Source: an uncultured Clostridia bacterium
GTDB lineage: Bacteria > Bacillota > Clostridia > Oscillospirales > Ruminococcaceae
Length of the DNA: 64,000 nt
Direction: 5' to 3'
NCBI GenBank assembly: GCA_944382875.1
Contig: CALWNQ010000001.1
Span: 235,843 to 299,842, forward strand
Below the pieces are notes generated by a model. It was given only the letters and a program-made list of their open reading frames with translations, was not told the DNA's origin and did no database searches. The translations under genes and the position numbers were made by a program. This document shows, piece by piece, positions 31,474 to 40,224 of this stretch (its first letter is position 1; each line of letters starts with the position of its first letter).

Positions 31474-33615
31474 TTATTTAACCCAAGCGCCAGAAGCGTC
31501 TACTTTGTAGCCGTCGATGGTGGTGTTAGCAGCCATCGCACCGGAAGCATAGAAGTAGTAGCACTTGTCGCCAACCCAAGCCCAGGTGTTGGAAACCATA
31601 GCGCCGGAGGGCTGGAAGTAGTACCAAACGTTGTTGATCTTAGCCCAGCCAGTAGCCATAGAGCCGTTGCTGTTCAGGTAGTACCAGGTGTTACCATCTT
31701 TCTGCCAGCCGGTCAGCATCTTGCCAGAGCCAGTGCCGGTCTTGAAGAGGTACCAAACGTTGTCGATCTTCTGCCAGCCGGTCTTCATAGCGCCGGTGGT
31801 CTTGTCGAGGTAGTACCATGTGCCGTTATCGTTCAGCCAGCCTTTAACGGTGGTTGCGCCTTTGCCATAGAACCAGGTGTTGTTTTCGAAGTACCAGCCC
31901 TGTTTCTGGTTGTAGCCAGCGATAGCGGACTCGAGGTCAGCAATAGCTTTCTCAACTTCAGAAATAAGCTTGGAGGAGTAGTTAGCGTAAACTTTATCAC
32001 CTGCTTCAACAGCATCATCAAGAGCTGTTACCTGAGCAAGAACCTTACCATCCATATTTTTCAGGAGGGTTTTCGCTTCGGTCAGAAGAGCTTTCAGCTC
32101 GGTCTTGTCAGCAGCAGAAGGAGCGAGTTTAGCGCTCTTCAGGTTCTTCATAGCGGTTTCAAGGGTGTTGTAAGCACGATCCAGCTTCACAGAAGTGGGG
32201 TTGGATTCAGCCAGAACATCCTGAGCGTCAGCAAGAGCTTTCTCGAAGTTCTTCCAAGCAGTTCTTGCGGTGTTGTAGTCAGACTCAACAACAGCTTCTG
32301 CTTTCTCAACGAGTTCTTCGAGCTTCAGAACTTCCCAGTTAGCACCAGCGCCGCCTTCGTTCAGAGCAGAAACAGCAGCCTCGAGGTCGGAAGCAGCAGC
32401 ATCAACATCAGCCTGGGTGTATTTGCCGGAGTTAGCACGACGGTATACATCGTAGTACATGTCAGAAGCCTTGCCGAAGTAGCAGCCGGTGTAAGAATCG
32501 CCGTAGCTGTCTTTGTAGGTGCCTCTGTTGAATGCACGGTTCCATTCGAAAGAAGGATTGCCGTTCACTTTGTTGTTTGCCAGCTGGTAAACATGGTTCT
32601 TGTCGGTGCCGCTGTAGGTTGCGTTAGAAGCAGGAACATACTTGCCGTCAACATACAGGGAATCCAGAACAGCTTTCAGCTCGGTAACATCAGGTTTTAC
32701 GAGTTTGCGGTTGTCCCAAGCTCTCTGCAGAGTTTCCAGAGCCTTGTCGTAATCGCCAGCGTTGGCATAAGCCTCTGCAACACCCAGCTGTTTGGAGAAT
32801 TCTTTCCAGCCAGCTTCGGTGAAGTCAGACTCGGTCAGAGTCAGAGCTTTATCCAGCAGCTCGTTGTACTTCTCTTCGTTGGACTTAGGAGCAGCGAAGT
32901 TCAGTGCAGCAGCGATATCTTCGTAAGCATTCAGAAGGTAAATCTTCTCAGAGATGCTCTTCACAGTATCGGTGTAAGCAGCTTTCAGAGCAGCCAGGCC
33001 GTAAGCTTCCCAGATGGTAGAATCTCCAGAATCTTTTACGCCATCGCTGTCTGCATCATAATACAGACCGCTGTAATCAGCTTCCTGCAGTGCAGCAACA
33101 GTAGCAACGTTCAGCTTATAAGCATCGTTGATCTCTTTGTTGGAAGCAGTGTCATCGAACTCTTTGAAGAACTCGGTGAGGATCAGATTCATGTTGTCGC
33201 CAGCAGTATCAAAGCCGCTGGTCAGGCCGTAGCCTTTGGAGATAGCGTCCAGCAGGCTCTCTTTGATGTCATCGCCTTTTTTGTAGTCAGCGGTATTAGC
33301 ATTAAATTTACCGTCTGCATAAGAACCGTCGGTCAGTTTTGCACTGTAATCGAACAGGTACAGCATGCTGCTTTCAACAGCGAGGTCAGCGTCATAGGAG
33401 CCGACATAGATTTTGTCGAGCAGGTTCTTGAACTCTTCTTCGTTGTTTTCAACGTCGTCAAAGTTCAGGGTATCCTGATCAACAACAGGGGTATACGCTA
33501 CGAACTTCTCAGGAGCATCTTTGGGGTTCTCAGCAGCGGAAGCGCTGAAGCCACCGAAGACAGAAGCCGCAGTAGAAGCTGCGAGAGCCAGAGCAAGAAT
33601 TCTCTGTTTCTTCAT
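31474..33615 (-). CDS. Secreted surface protein with choline-binding-type repeats
   Basis: A 713-residue protein with a Sec signal peptide cleaved near FSASA (about residue 28). The middle is mostly helical and Ala/Glu/Lys-rich, with FIVAR-like helical repeats between about 380 and 560. A Ca2+-binding loop DADSDGVKDSGD at residues 187-198, followed by a short helix, resembles half a dockerin or an EF-hand. From about residue 572 to the end, six to seven cell-wall-binding repeats follow (GWQKDGNTWYYLNSNGSMATG type), which in known proteins bind choline or wall polymers. Codon use is strongly biased (GCA/GCT, GAA, AAG), suggesting high expression. GGAGG precedes the ATG, and there is a long leader with two promoters. 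It is flanked by two inverted tRNA clusters. Function in adhesion or the wall is inferred. Confidence 0.85.
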   Translation of the reverse strand: MKKQRILALALAASTAASVFGGFSASAAENPKDAPEKFVAYTPVVDQDTLNFDDVENNEEEFKNLLDKIYVGSYDADLAVESSMLYLFDYSAKLTDGSYADGKFNANTADYKKGDDIKESLLDAISKGYGLTSGFDTAGDNMNLILTEFFKEFDDTASNKEINDAYKLNVATVAALQEADYSGLYYDADSDGVKDSGDSTIWEAYGLAALKAAYTDTVKSISEKIYLLNAYEDIAAALNFAAPKSNEEKYNELLDKALTLTESDFTEAGWKEFSKQLGVAEAYANAGDYDKALETLQRAWDNRKLVKPDVTELKAVLDSLYVDGKYVPASNATYSGTDKNHVYQLANNKVNGNPSFEWNRAFNRGTYKDSYGDSYTGCYFGKASDMYYDVYRRANSGKYTQADVDAAASDLEAAVSALNEGGAGANWEVLKLEELVEKAEAVVESDYNTARTAWKNFEKALADAQDVLAESNPTSVKLDRAYNTLETAMKNLKSAKLAPSAADKTELKALLTEAKTLLKNMDGKVLAQVTALDDAVEAGDKVYANYSSKLISEVEKAIADLESAIAGYNQKQGWYFENNTWFYGKGATTVKGWLNDNGTWYYLDKTTGAMKTGWQKIDNVWYLFKTGTGSGKMLTGWQKDGNTWYYLNSNGSMATGWAKINNVWYYFQPSGAMVSNTWAWVGDKCYYFYASGAMAANTTIDGYKVDASGAWVK

Positions 33616-33771
33616 GTTTTTTCATCCTCCAAAATAATATTTGTCAAACGCCCGTGAATTTCTTTTACGAAAGCCACGTTTCTGTGACAGTTGTTCGCCC
33701 TTTTCTGCCCGTTTGCCGCGCCGTTGGGGTAGCACTGCCCACAAGGCCTACTCATTTTGAACTACGGTCTG

Positions 33772-33800
33772 ATTATAGCAAAAATAAAACGGTTTGTAAA
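33772..33800 (-). promoter_or_regulatory. Promoter of the surface-protein gene
   Basis: On the minus strand TTTACA (33800-33795), 17 bases, TATAAT (33777-33772). This gives a leader of about 150 bases in which no known riboswitch was recognised. Confidence 0.75.
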
Positions 33801-33944
33801 GGCTTTTTTTTGATTTTTTTCATAAAAATCAGCGATTTGTGGATTCCTCCGATTTTTATGGCAAATCTGCATAAACCTTGATTTTTGCTGCAACAGATGC
33901 GCCCGTTTTGAACACGGAGCATTTTTCCGTCCTGTCTGATTCTT

Positions 33945-33972
33945 ATTATACCAGATTTCCCGTAAATTGCAA
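33945..33972 (-). promoter_or_regulatory. Second upstream promoter
   Basis: On the minus strand TTGCAA (33972-33967), 16 bases, TATAAT (33950-33945). It could be a tandem promoter for the surface protein or drive a short RNA over 33800-33938, where ATAAAAATC and GATTTTTAT can pair. Confidence 0.55.
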
Positions 33973-34030
33973 GAGGTTTTTTCATCCAGCAGCACCACTC
34001 CTTTCCAGCAGCGCCACCTTTTCCAGACAA

Positions 34031-34064
34031 AAGAAAAAACCACAGGCAATCATTTTGCCTGTGG
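34031..34064 (-). terminator. Terminator of the minus-strand tRNA operon
   Basis: On the minus strand CCACAGGCAA and TTGCCTGTGG pair around a short loop, followed by TTTTTTCTTTT. Confidence 0.9.
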
Positions 34065-34115
34065 CCAGAGAACCCCTCTGTCGAATACCTATTTCTGGGC
34101 GTTTGAATAGGATAA

Positions 34116-34191
34116 TGGAGCGGATTACGAGGCTCGAACTCGCTACCTCCACCATGGCAAGGTGGCGCTCTACCAGATGAGCTAAATCCGC
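34116..34191 (-). tRNA. tRNA-Gly (GCC), second copy
   Basis: Same 76-base sequence as the copy at 31159-31234, in the opposite orientation; encoded CCA. Confidence 0.97.
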
Positions 34192-34195
34192 AAAG

Positions 34196-34271
34196 TGGTG
34201 CTTCCGGTCGGAATCGAACCAACGACACGGGGATTTTCAGTCCCCTGCTCTACCGACTGAGCTACAGAAGC
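34196..34271 (-). tRNA. tRNA-Phe (GAA), second copy
   Basis: Seventy-six bases with CCA. Differs from the copy at 31080 by an A-T to G-C pair change in the anticodon stem, so pairing is kept. Confidence 0.97.
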
Positions 34272-34295
34272 ATAGTAGGGGAACAAAAAGGAAAA

Positions 34296-34372
34296 TGGCG
34301 ACCTGCATGGGGCTCGAACCCACGACCTCCAGCGTGACAGGCTGGCGCTCTAACCAACTGAGCTAGCAGGCC
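34296..34372 (-). tRNA. tRNA-Asp (GTC), second copy
   Basis: Same 77-base sequence as the copy at 30999-31075, in the opposite orientation. Confidence 0.97.
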
Positions 34373-34376
34373 ATAA

Positions 34377-34452
34377 TGGTGGGGACAACAGGGCTCGAAC
34401 CTGTGACCTCCTGCTTGTAAGGCAGATGCTCTCCCAGCTGAGCTATACCCCC
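34377..34452 (-). tRNA. tRNA-Val (TAC)
   Basis: Seventy-six bases with CCA; anticodon loop CTTACAAG contains TAC. First gene of the minus-strand cluster. Confidence 0.96.
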
Positions 34453-34492
34453 TCATCATCGTTGCCGCTTTGTTCTCTCAACAACAGTATTT

Positions 34493-34521
34493 ATTATACA
34501 CAGACAAGCCCAAATTGTCAA
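34493..34521 (-). promoter_or_regulatory. Consensus promoter of the Val-Asp-Phe-Gly tRNA operon
   Basis: On the minus strand TTGACA (34521-34516), 17 bases, TATAAT (34498-34493); exact consensus. Confidence 0.93.
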
Positions 34522-34570
34522 CCCTTTTTTGCGAATTTTTTTGGAAACGGAAAAATTCACACTTTTTGCC

Positions 34571-34599
34571 TTTACTACCCACCGTTTCTATGGTAAAGT
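34571..34599 (+). promoter_or_regulatory. Possible promoter of the 98-residue protein gene
   Basis: TTTACT, 17 bases, TAAAGT, about 30 bases before the start codon. Weak match. Confidence 0.4.
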
Positions 34600-34631
34600 A
34601 TTAGAAGAATATCTTTTAAGGAGGAAATCCC

Positions 34632-34928
34632 ATGGAACAGGAATTTTTCTTATATAAAGGCAGACCTCTCGTCCGTCACGAAAACACCATCTACTATGGC
34701 AATATGTACGACCCCTATGTCGTAATGCTTCAGATTAAATCCACCAAACCTTTTCAAGATATGCAGATTGCGGACGAAGTTTCGGTTCAAATGATGGCAA
34801 CCGACCTCTCCCTCCCTCCCCAAAAGCTGATTGCGAAGCGGGCCGACAAGCACGGCCTGTATCCCGCCCTGGATATCGCGGCTATCTGGCTTGACCGGGA
34901 ATGCGGGGAAGTCCCGGAAACCAAATAA
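34632..34928 (+). CDS. Conserved small protein of unknown function
   Basis: I do not recognise this 98-residue protein. It is acidic to neutral, without signal peptide or membrane segments, starts MEQEFFLYKGRPLVRHENTIYY and has an alternating hydrophobic pattern (YVVMLQIKS, VSVQMMATDL) suggesting a small alpha/beta fold; there are no cysteine pairs. A strong AAGGAGG eight bases before the ATG, its own terminator and good codon structure support a real gene. It stands alone, divergent from the tRNA cluster and convergent with gpsA. Confidence 0.75.
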   Translation: MEQEFFLYKGRPLVRHENTIYYGNMYDPYVVMLQIKSTKPFQDMQIADEVSVQMMATDLSLPPQKLIAKRADKHGLYPALDIAAIWLDRECGEVPETK

Positions 34929-34932
34929 CAAA

Positions 34933-34966
34933 GAGCTGCCCGGAGTAATTCGGACAGCTTTTTTCT
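34933..34966 (+). terminator. Terminator after the small protein gene
   Basis: AGCTGCCCG and CGGACAGCT pair with one mismatch and are followed by TTTTTTC. Confidence 0.75.
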
Positions 34967-35983
34967 TTATAAAATCTGTTCCAGCCAGACTTTTTCATCC
35001 TCGTGCCGGGTTGGCCGCCCCATTAAGTCCGCCACTGCGTCACGTGGATTCTTCCCCTCGGTCAGAACAAGGTGCAGCTGCTCTACAATTGGCATCGGGA
35101 CCTGTTTTTCCTGTGCAAGCTCCCAAGCTGTCTGCGCCGCAATACAGCCTTCCACTGTCATTCCGATCCGCGCCACCGCCTCATCCGGGCTCACGCCCTG
35201 CCCAATCAGGATGCCGGCCCGGTGGTTGCGGGAGTGCATACTGGTGCAGGTAACAATCAGGTCGCCCACTCCCGCCAGCCCGGCAAAAGTGGTGCGTTTG
35301 GCTCCCATGGCGATCCCAAGCCGGGCAATCTCGGCAAGACCGCGGGTCATCAGCGCCGCCTTGGCGTTGTCGCCAAGATTCATGCCGTCGCAAATACCGG
35401 CGCAGACCGCAATAATGTTTTTTAGAGCGCCCGAAAGTTCAACGCCGGTTACATCGTCGCTTACATAGACACGCAGCGTGGGGTTGGTCAGTGCATCCTG
35501 GACATTCTCGGCGCTTTCTCGGTTCAGGCAAGCCGCTACAATTGTCGTGGGAACGCCGCGCGCAACTTCCTCCGCATGGGAAGGCCCTGAAAGCGCCACG
35601 ATATCATGACCGGGGATTTCCTCTCCGATCACTTCACTCAGCCGCTTTTTGGTTCCTTTCTCCAGCCCCTTGCCCACATTGCAGACGATCACACCCTCTT
35701 TGACAAAAGGCGCCGCTGTCCGTGCCGTCTCTCGCACCGCAAAGGAAGGCACTGCAAATAGTACCAGCTCTGCCTCCGCAATCTCGGAGATATCACTGGT
35801 CAGCCGAATGGAGGCGTCCACCGGGACACCGGGCAGAAGCTTTTTATTTTCACCATACCGCCGAATCTCAGCGATCTCCTCGGGAAATTTCCCCCACAAA
35901 GTGACGGCGTGCCCGTATTTCCTGCACATTACCGCCAGTGAAATGCCAAAGCCGCCAGTTCCTAAAATCGCAATATTGGCCAT
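34967..35983 (-). CDS. gpsA: Glycerol-3-phosphate dehydrogenase [NAD(P)+]
   Basis: A 338-residue cytosolic enzyme making sn-glycerol 3-phosphate from dihydroxyacetone phosphate for phospholipid synthesis. IAILGTGGFGISLA binds NAD(P); LSGPSHAEEVARG, LSGALKNIIAVCAGICDGM with the catalytic lysine, and AGVGDLIVTCTSMHSRN are GpsA signatures. The N-terminal glycine motif is GTGGFG rather than the commoner GAGxWG. The start was placed at the ATG after AAAGGAGC; upstream codons are not conserved. It lies downstream of plsY, the acyltransferase that uses its product, and der in one minus-strand operon. Confidence 0.95.
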   Translation of the reverse strand: MANIAILGTGGFGISLAVMCRKYGHAVTLWGKFPEEIAEIRRYGENKKLLPGVPVDASIRLTSDISEIAEAELVLFAVPSFAVRETARTAAPFVKEGVIVCNVGKGLEKGTKKRLSEVIGEEIPGHDIVALSGPSHAEEVARGVPTTIVAACLNRESAENVQDALTNPTLRVYVSDDVTGVELSGALKNIIAVCAGICDGMNLGDNAKAALMTRGLAEIARLGIAMGAKRTTFAGLAGVGDLIVTCTSMHSRNHRAGILIGQGVSPDEAVARIGMTVEGCIAAQTAWELAQEKQVPMPIVEQLHLVLTEGKNPRDAVADLMGRPTRHEDEKVWLEQIL

Positions 35984-36041
35984 ATCTGCTCCTTTCTGAA
36001 AAACAGCGCCGCCGGTTTTTAAAACCAGCGGCAAAATCTTG

Positions 36042-36689
36042 TTATTTTTTCTTGCCGAAAGCTTTTTCGGTGCCGTTTAAGAGTCGCTTGATGTTGCCCC
36101 GGTGCATAAAAATCACAATTCCCGAAATCAACACGGCCGACAGTGTATCCAAAAACGGATGCGGTACTTTGCCAACCAACGCAAATATCAAAGTAGCAAT
36201 CGGAAAAGCCACTGCTGCCGAAATCGAAGCCAGCGACACAATCTTTTTGATGGATACAACTACCAGAAAAACCGCAAGGATCACCAGGAACACTTTCCAG
36301 TTCAGTACAAGAATCACCCCAGCCGAAACAAGGATGCCTTTTCCTCCCTTAAAGCCATAAAAAACAGGAAAGCAGTGCCCCAGCATTACCAGCAGCGCAA
36401 TCAGGTAATCGGCATAGAAGGGAACCTCTCCGCTCAAAAACAGCAGAATCAAATGTCCAATCAGCACCGCCAGCATTCCTTTACAGAAATCCCCGACGGT
36501 CACAATCGCAGCTGGGCCTTTTCCAAGGGTGCGCAGAACATTGGTCATCCCTGCGTTGCCGCTCCCATAATCCCGGATATCTTTTTTGGCGAACAGCCGC
36601 GTTACAATGATCGCAAAATTAACGCTTCCAATCAAATAGGCAAAAAACGCCGTCAGCAGCAATGCGATGATGAGCAGGAAAGTTTCCAT
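36042..36689 (-). CDS. plsY: Acyl-phosphate:glycerol-3-phosphate acyltransferase PlsY
   Basis: A 215-residue membrane enzyme with about five hydrophobic segments. The three PlsY motifs are visible: YLIGSVNFAIIVTR followed by DIRDYGSGNAGMTNVLRTLG (seen in parts), the glycine-rich GFKGGKGILVSAG, and the later HRGNIKRLLNGTE. It transfers acyl groups from acyl-phosphate to glycerol 3-phosphate, the first step of phospholipid synthesis in Gram-positives. The neighbour gpsA supplies the substrate and der is upstream. The ATG is preceded by AAAGGACGG. Confidence 0.95.
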   Translation of the reverse strand: METFLLIIALLLTAFFAYLIGSVNFAIIVTRLFAKKDIRDYGSGNAGMTNVLRTLGKGPAAIVTVGDFCKGMLAVLIGHLILLFLSGEVPFYADYLIALLVMLGHCFPVFYGFKGGKGILVSAGVILVLNWKVFLVILAVFLVVVSIKKIVSLASISAAVAFPIATLIFALVGKVPHPFLDTLSAVLISGIVIFMHRGNIKRLLNGTEKAFGKKK

Positions 36690-36709
36690 ATTATCCGTCC
36701 TTTCAAATA

Positions 36710-38044
36710 TCAGTCGGTGTCATTCCGGTCACGTTCCCGGATTAAGAACCGCACCGGTGTACCGGTCAGCCCAAAGGTATCACGAATCTGGTTTTCCAGA
36801 TAGCGCTGATACGAATAATGGAACAGTTCCTTTCGGTTAACAAAAGCTACAAATGTAGGCGGCTTGGTTGAAGCCTGGGTAATATAGTAGATTTTGAGCC
36901 GGCGGCCCTTGTCAGACGGCGGCTGCACCCGGGCGGTTGCGTTGGCAAGCAGGTCATTGAGCGCACCGGTCGAAACGCGCATCGCATTCTGTGCAGCGAC
37001 TCCGTTAATCATCTCATACAGCTTGTTCACCCGCTGACCAGTCAGCGCCGAAATGAAAATAAACGGAACATAGCTCATAAAACTGAAATCCACCTTCAGC
37101 TTATTGGTAAACTCCTGCATGGTTTTGTCGGTTTTATCGGGAATCGCATCCCATTTATTGACAACAACAATACAGCCCTTGCCCTGTTCGTGAGCATAGC
37201 CGGCGACTTTGGAATCCTGTTCGGTAAATCCCTCGGTCGCATCAATGAGAATCAGGCAGACGTCCGCCTGGTCCACAGCCATGTAGGAGCGCAGCACACT
37301 GTACCGCTCGACATTTTCGGTGACACGGGCTTTGCGGCGGATGCCGGCTGTATCGATCAGCACATACTTGCCATACTCATTTTCGAGATAGGTATCCACG
37401 GCATCGCGGGTTGTCCCGGCAATATCCGAAACGATCATCCGCTCTTCGCCGCTCATCCGGTTGACCAGCGAGGATTTGCCCACATTGGGTTTGCCGATAA
37501 TAGCGACTTTGATGAGATCTTCTCCGTATTCTTCCTCGGTTTCTTCCGGAAGATATTCAAACACCTTTTCCAAAAGGTCACCGGTCCCATGTCCGTGCAC
37601 CGATGAAACCGCAATCGGATCACCCAGTCCCAAATTATAAAATTCATAAAATTCGGGCGGTACATCCCCGATGCTGTCCACCTTGTTGACGCAGAGCACC
37701 ACCGGTTTTCCGCTTTTCTGAAGCATATTGGCGACATCCTGGTCGGAAGCGGTCACACCGCACTGGATGTCGGTGACCAAAATAATCACATCGGCGCGTT
37801 CGATCGCCATTTCGGCCTGCCGCCGCATCTGGGAAAGCAAGATATCATCGGTATTCGGCTCGATACCGCCGGTATCGACCAGCATAAACTGGCGGTTGAG
37901 CCACTCGCACTCCGCATAGATGCGGTCGCGGGTGACGCCGGGGGTATCCTCTACAATCGAGATTCGTTTGCCCACCAGCTTGTTGAACAGGGTGGATTTG
38001 CCGACATTCGGCCGTCCCACCACTGCGACAATCGGTTTTGCCAT
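36710..38044 (-). CDS. der: Ribosome biogenesis GTPase Der
   Basis: A 444-residue protein with two tandem GTPase domains (GRPNVGKST near residue 10 and GKPNVGKSS near residue 185, each with DTxG, NKxD-type motifs: DTGGIEP, NKVD; DTAGIRR, NKWD) and a C-terminal KH-like domain. Der acts in 50S subunit assembly. Length and domain order are typical. It is followed by plsY and gpsA and preceded by a small conserved protein gene and a DUF512 gene, an order often seen in Clostridia. Confidence 0.97.
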   Translation of the reverse strand: MAKPIVAVVGRPNVGKSTLFNKLVGKRISIVEDTPGVTRDRIYAECEWLNRQFMLVDTGGIEPNTDDILLSQMRRQAEMAIERADVIILVTDIQCGVTASDQDVANMLQKSGKPVVLCVNKVDSIGDVPPEFYEFYNLGLGDPIAVSSVHGHGTGDLLEKVFEYLPEETEEEYGEDLIKVAIIGKPNVGKSSLVNRMSGEERMIVSDIAGTTRDAVDTYLENEYGKYVLIDTAGIRRKARVTENVERYSVLRSYMAVDQADVCLILIDATEGFTEQDSKVAGYAHEQGKGCIVVVNKWDAIPDKTDKTMQEFTNKLKVDFSFMSYVPFIFISALTGQRVNKLYEMINGVAAQNAMRVSTGALNDLLANATARVQPPSDKGRRLKIYYITQASTKPPTFVAFVNRKELFHYSYQRYLENQIRDTFGLTGTPVRFLIRERDRNDTD

Positions 38045-38075
38045 AGTTTTTTCCTTTCTTTATCCATAAAATCGG

Positions 38076-38597
38076 TCATGGCCTGGGCTGTGCAAAACCC
38101 ATTCTGCACAGTGACCATTCCAGTGTAGACTCTTTCACCCGGTCTGCAATATCCCACAGATGATCGACAATCCGAATTTCAACATTCCGTGCCATCAGCT
38201 GGGAAAAAAGGTCGTTTATCTCGTATTTTGCAATAGGAATCTGCTTGTTTTTGGCAACATAGTAGCCCGCCGCAGCATCCTGTAACGCAAAATCTTCTGT
38301 GGAGAATTCATAAAGATACAGGGTGGCAGACAGCATCGCCGGAACCCACCTGCTCTCAATTACAATCGCATCGCGCATGGTATTCGACGAAAAAAATGCG
38401 CTCTGATCCGCCTTTGTCGTTCCTTTTCCCACATGATAAGCCACACGGGGACAGTTGCGGGGCGTTAAGAAATTGGGCAGATGAAATTCATCGATGGCCC
38501 AAACCAATCCGGTATTTGGATCCAAATCTTTCCGTTGGGGAAGTCTGGGCAAAAATTCCCGAATATCCGGTTCTTCACTAACATGAAAAAGTCTCAT
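38076..38597 (-). CDS. Conserved protein (DUF6886-type)
   Basis: A 173-residue protein with no membrane segments. MRLFHVSEEPDIREFLPR at the N terminus, GLVWAIDEFHLPNFLTPRNCPRV and YLYEFSTEDFALQD are strongly conserved-looking; I recall this as the family labelled DUF6886, whose function is unknown. The histidine, tryptophan and arginine residues of the first half hint at a nucleotide or small-molecule binding fold, but that is a guess. It lies between the DUF512 and der genes, probably in their operon. Confidence 0.7.
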   Translation of the reverse strand: MRLFHVSEEPDIREFLPRLPQRKDLDPNTGLVWAIDEFHLPNFLTPRNCPRVAYHVGKGTTKADQSAFFSSNTMRDAIVIESRWVPAMLSATLYLYEFSTEDFALQDAAAGYYVAKNKQIPIAKYEINDLFSQLMARNVEIRIVDHLWDIADRVKESTLEWSLCRMGFAQPRP

Positions 38598-38615
38598 CTA
38601 CTTTCCCAGCCTCTC

Positions 38616-39935
38616 TTATTCCTGCTCTCCCAGTATGCACCGCAGCAGTTCATAGCCGTCGCTGTTCACCATCGTAATGGGCACGCCGAGCGCTTCCCGA
38701 ACCTCATCCAGAGTCACATCATCGAGAAAAACATCTTCGTGGAAACGGAGCAGGACATCCGGCAGCAGCAGCTCCTCGCCCAGCTCTTTCCCTTTTAACT
38801 GGGCAATCAGATCCTGCCCGGTAATCAGCCCGGCAACGGTAATATTGTGCCCGAAAAAGTCGTTGACAATCGGGTAGACCTGTACACTTAAATTATGCCA
38901 TGTTTTGGAAGCTTCGTCAACCAGTTTCCGGATAAAAGGCGCGGCCGCCACACCGGTTGCAATCGAGATATTGCGTTTGCGGTCATCCGCTTCAAAAAAG
39001 GAGAAGGCTTCCCGGAACTGCTCTCTCTGGAGTGTGAGCATTCCGACGCCGTTTTCGAGCTGGCCGTAATCGCCGTAAAACTCTCCGTCCGGCAGCGGAC
39101 GTTCCGCCTTGAGGTAAAACTCATCCGAAGCGTAGAACACCCGCTGTCCGTGTTTTTCCATCATCGCATCGCCGTGGCGGTTGACCAGGTCGATGACAGC
39201 TGCCGCTTCTTCCTTTGTATAGGGGCGGAGAGGGAAGAGGCCGTCCCGAAATTTGGTCAGCCCCACCGGCACGCAGGAAACCGTCCGCAGCGCCGGCAGA
39301 TACTCCGCCAAGTCGTTAAGGGAGCGCTCCAGCTCCGGACCGTCGTTGATGCCGGGGCAGAGAACCAGCTGGGCGTTCATCGCAATGCCGCTGTCCGCCA
39401 ACCGCCGCATGATCGAAAGGGAATCCCCCGCAAAACGGTTGTTCATCATTTTGCAGCGCAGCTCCGGATTGGTGGTGTGCACCGAAATATTGACCGGAGA
39501 AATCTTCATTCGGATGGTTCGCTCAATGTCGTGCTCGCTTAGATTGGTCAGGGTGATATAATTTCCGTAAAGAAAGCTCAGGCGGGCATCGTCGTCTTTA
39601 AAATACAGTGTATCCCGCATACCGGGCGGCATCTGGTCAATAAAGCAGAAGATACACTTGTTGCGGCAGGAACGCTCTTTATCCATCAGATAGGTGTCAA
39701 ACAGCAGTCCCAGCTCCTCGTATTCCTCTTTTTTCACCGCAACCGTCCGCTCTTCTCCCGATACAGACCGGATTTCCAGCAGAAGCTTCTGCTCCATCAT
39801 ATAAAACCGGTAATCAAGCACATCGACAATTTCCTGCCCATTGATGGACAAAAGCTGTTCGCCCGCCTGAATTTTTGCCTTTGCCGCCGGGGAACCAGAT
39901 TCCACCCCGCTGATTGTCACAGCCACAAGCCGCAC
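38616..39935 (-). CDS. DUF512 family protein (PDZ plus radical-SAM-like)
   Basis: A 439-residue protein with an N-terminal PDZ-like domain (ESGSPAAKAKIQAGEQLLSING), then a cysteine motif CRNKCIFCF near residues 90-98 resembling the radical-SAM CxxxCxxC cluster site, ISVHTTNPELR, and the C-terminal DUF512 region (FYGDYGQLENGVGM). The family is common in Clostridia next to der and its function is not known; an Fe-S radical enzyme is likely. The first codon used is GTG at 39935 close to AAAGG; GTG 39926 is an alternative. It starts the minus-strand operon running to gpsA. Confidence 0.82.
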   Translation of the reverse strand: MRLVAVTISGVESGSPAAKAKIQAGEQLLSINGQEIVDVLDYRFYMMEQKLLLEIRSVSGEERTVAVKKEEYEELGLLFDTYLMDKERSCRNKCIFCFIDQMPPGMRDTLYFKDDDARLSFLYGNYITLTNLSEHDIERTIRMKISPVNISVHTTNPELRCKMMNNRFAGDSLSIMRRLADSGIAMNAQLVLCPGINDGPELERSLNDLAEYLPALRTVSCVPVGLTKFRDGLFPLRPYTKEEAAAVIDLVNRHGDAMMEKHGQRVFYASDEFYLKAERPLPDGEFYGDYGQLENGVGMLTLQREQFREAFSFFEADDRKRNISIATGVAAAPFIRKLVDEASKTWHNLSVQVYPIVNDFFGHNITVAGLITGQDLIAQLKGKELGEELLLPDVLLRFHEDVFLDDVTLDEVREALGVPITMVNSDGYELLRCILGEQE

Positions 39936-39953
39936 CGCCTTTCTGAATTTATT

Positions 39954-39993
39954 GAAAAAAAGCGCCCGATAAAGCGTGATCGCCTTACCGGGC
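39954..39993 (-). terminator. Terminator after rpmF
   Basis: On the minus strand GCCCGGTAA pairs with TTATCGGGC, followed by GCTTTTTTT. Confidence 0.82.
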
Positions 39994-40018
39994 AGCTTGA
40001 CAGATCAAATCGGAAGGC

Positions 40019-40201
40019 TTACGCCTCTTTTTTGATAACCTCTACGCCTTTGTAATATCCGCAGTGCGGGCACACTTTGTGGGGAGCTTTCAGCTCACCG
40101 CACTGGGTGCATTTGGAAAACGCAGGCATGGGGAGTTTCCAGACGTTAGAACGCCGTTTGTCTCTTCTTGCCTTCGATACTCTACTCTTCGGTACTGCCA
40201 T
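40019..40201 (-). CDS. rpmF: Ribosomal protein bL32
   Basis: A 60-residue ribosomal protein with the usual start MAVPKSRVSKARRDKRR and a zinc-ribbon of four cysteines (CTQCG and CPHCG). The ATG follows AAGGAGGTG by seven bases; six upstream in-frame codons are excluded by that site. It follows the YceD-like gene, the standard yceD-rpmF arrangement. Confidence 0.97.
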   Translation of the reverse strand: MAVPKSRVSKARRDKRRSNVWKLPMPAFSKCTQCGELKAPHKVCPHCGYYKGVEVIKKEA

Positions 40202-40224
40202 GATTTGCACCTCCTTCAAATCAT

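Noticed and set aside
31474..33615. Prophage or integrative element between the tRNA clusters
   Set aside because: No integrase, recombinase or phage gene is visible in the segment; only one coding gene is present.
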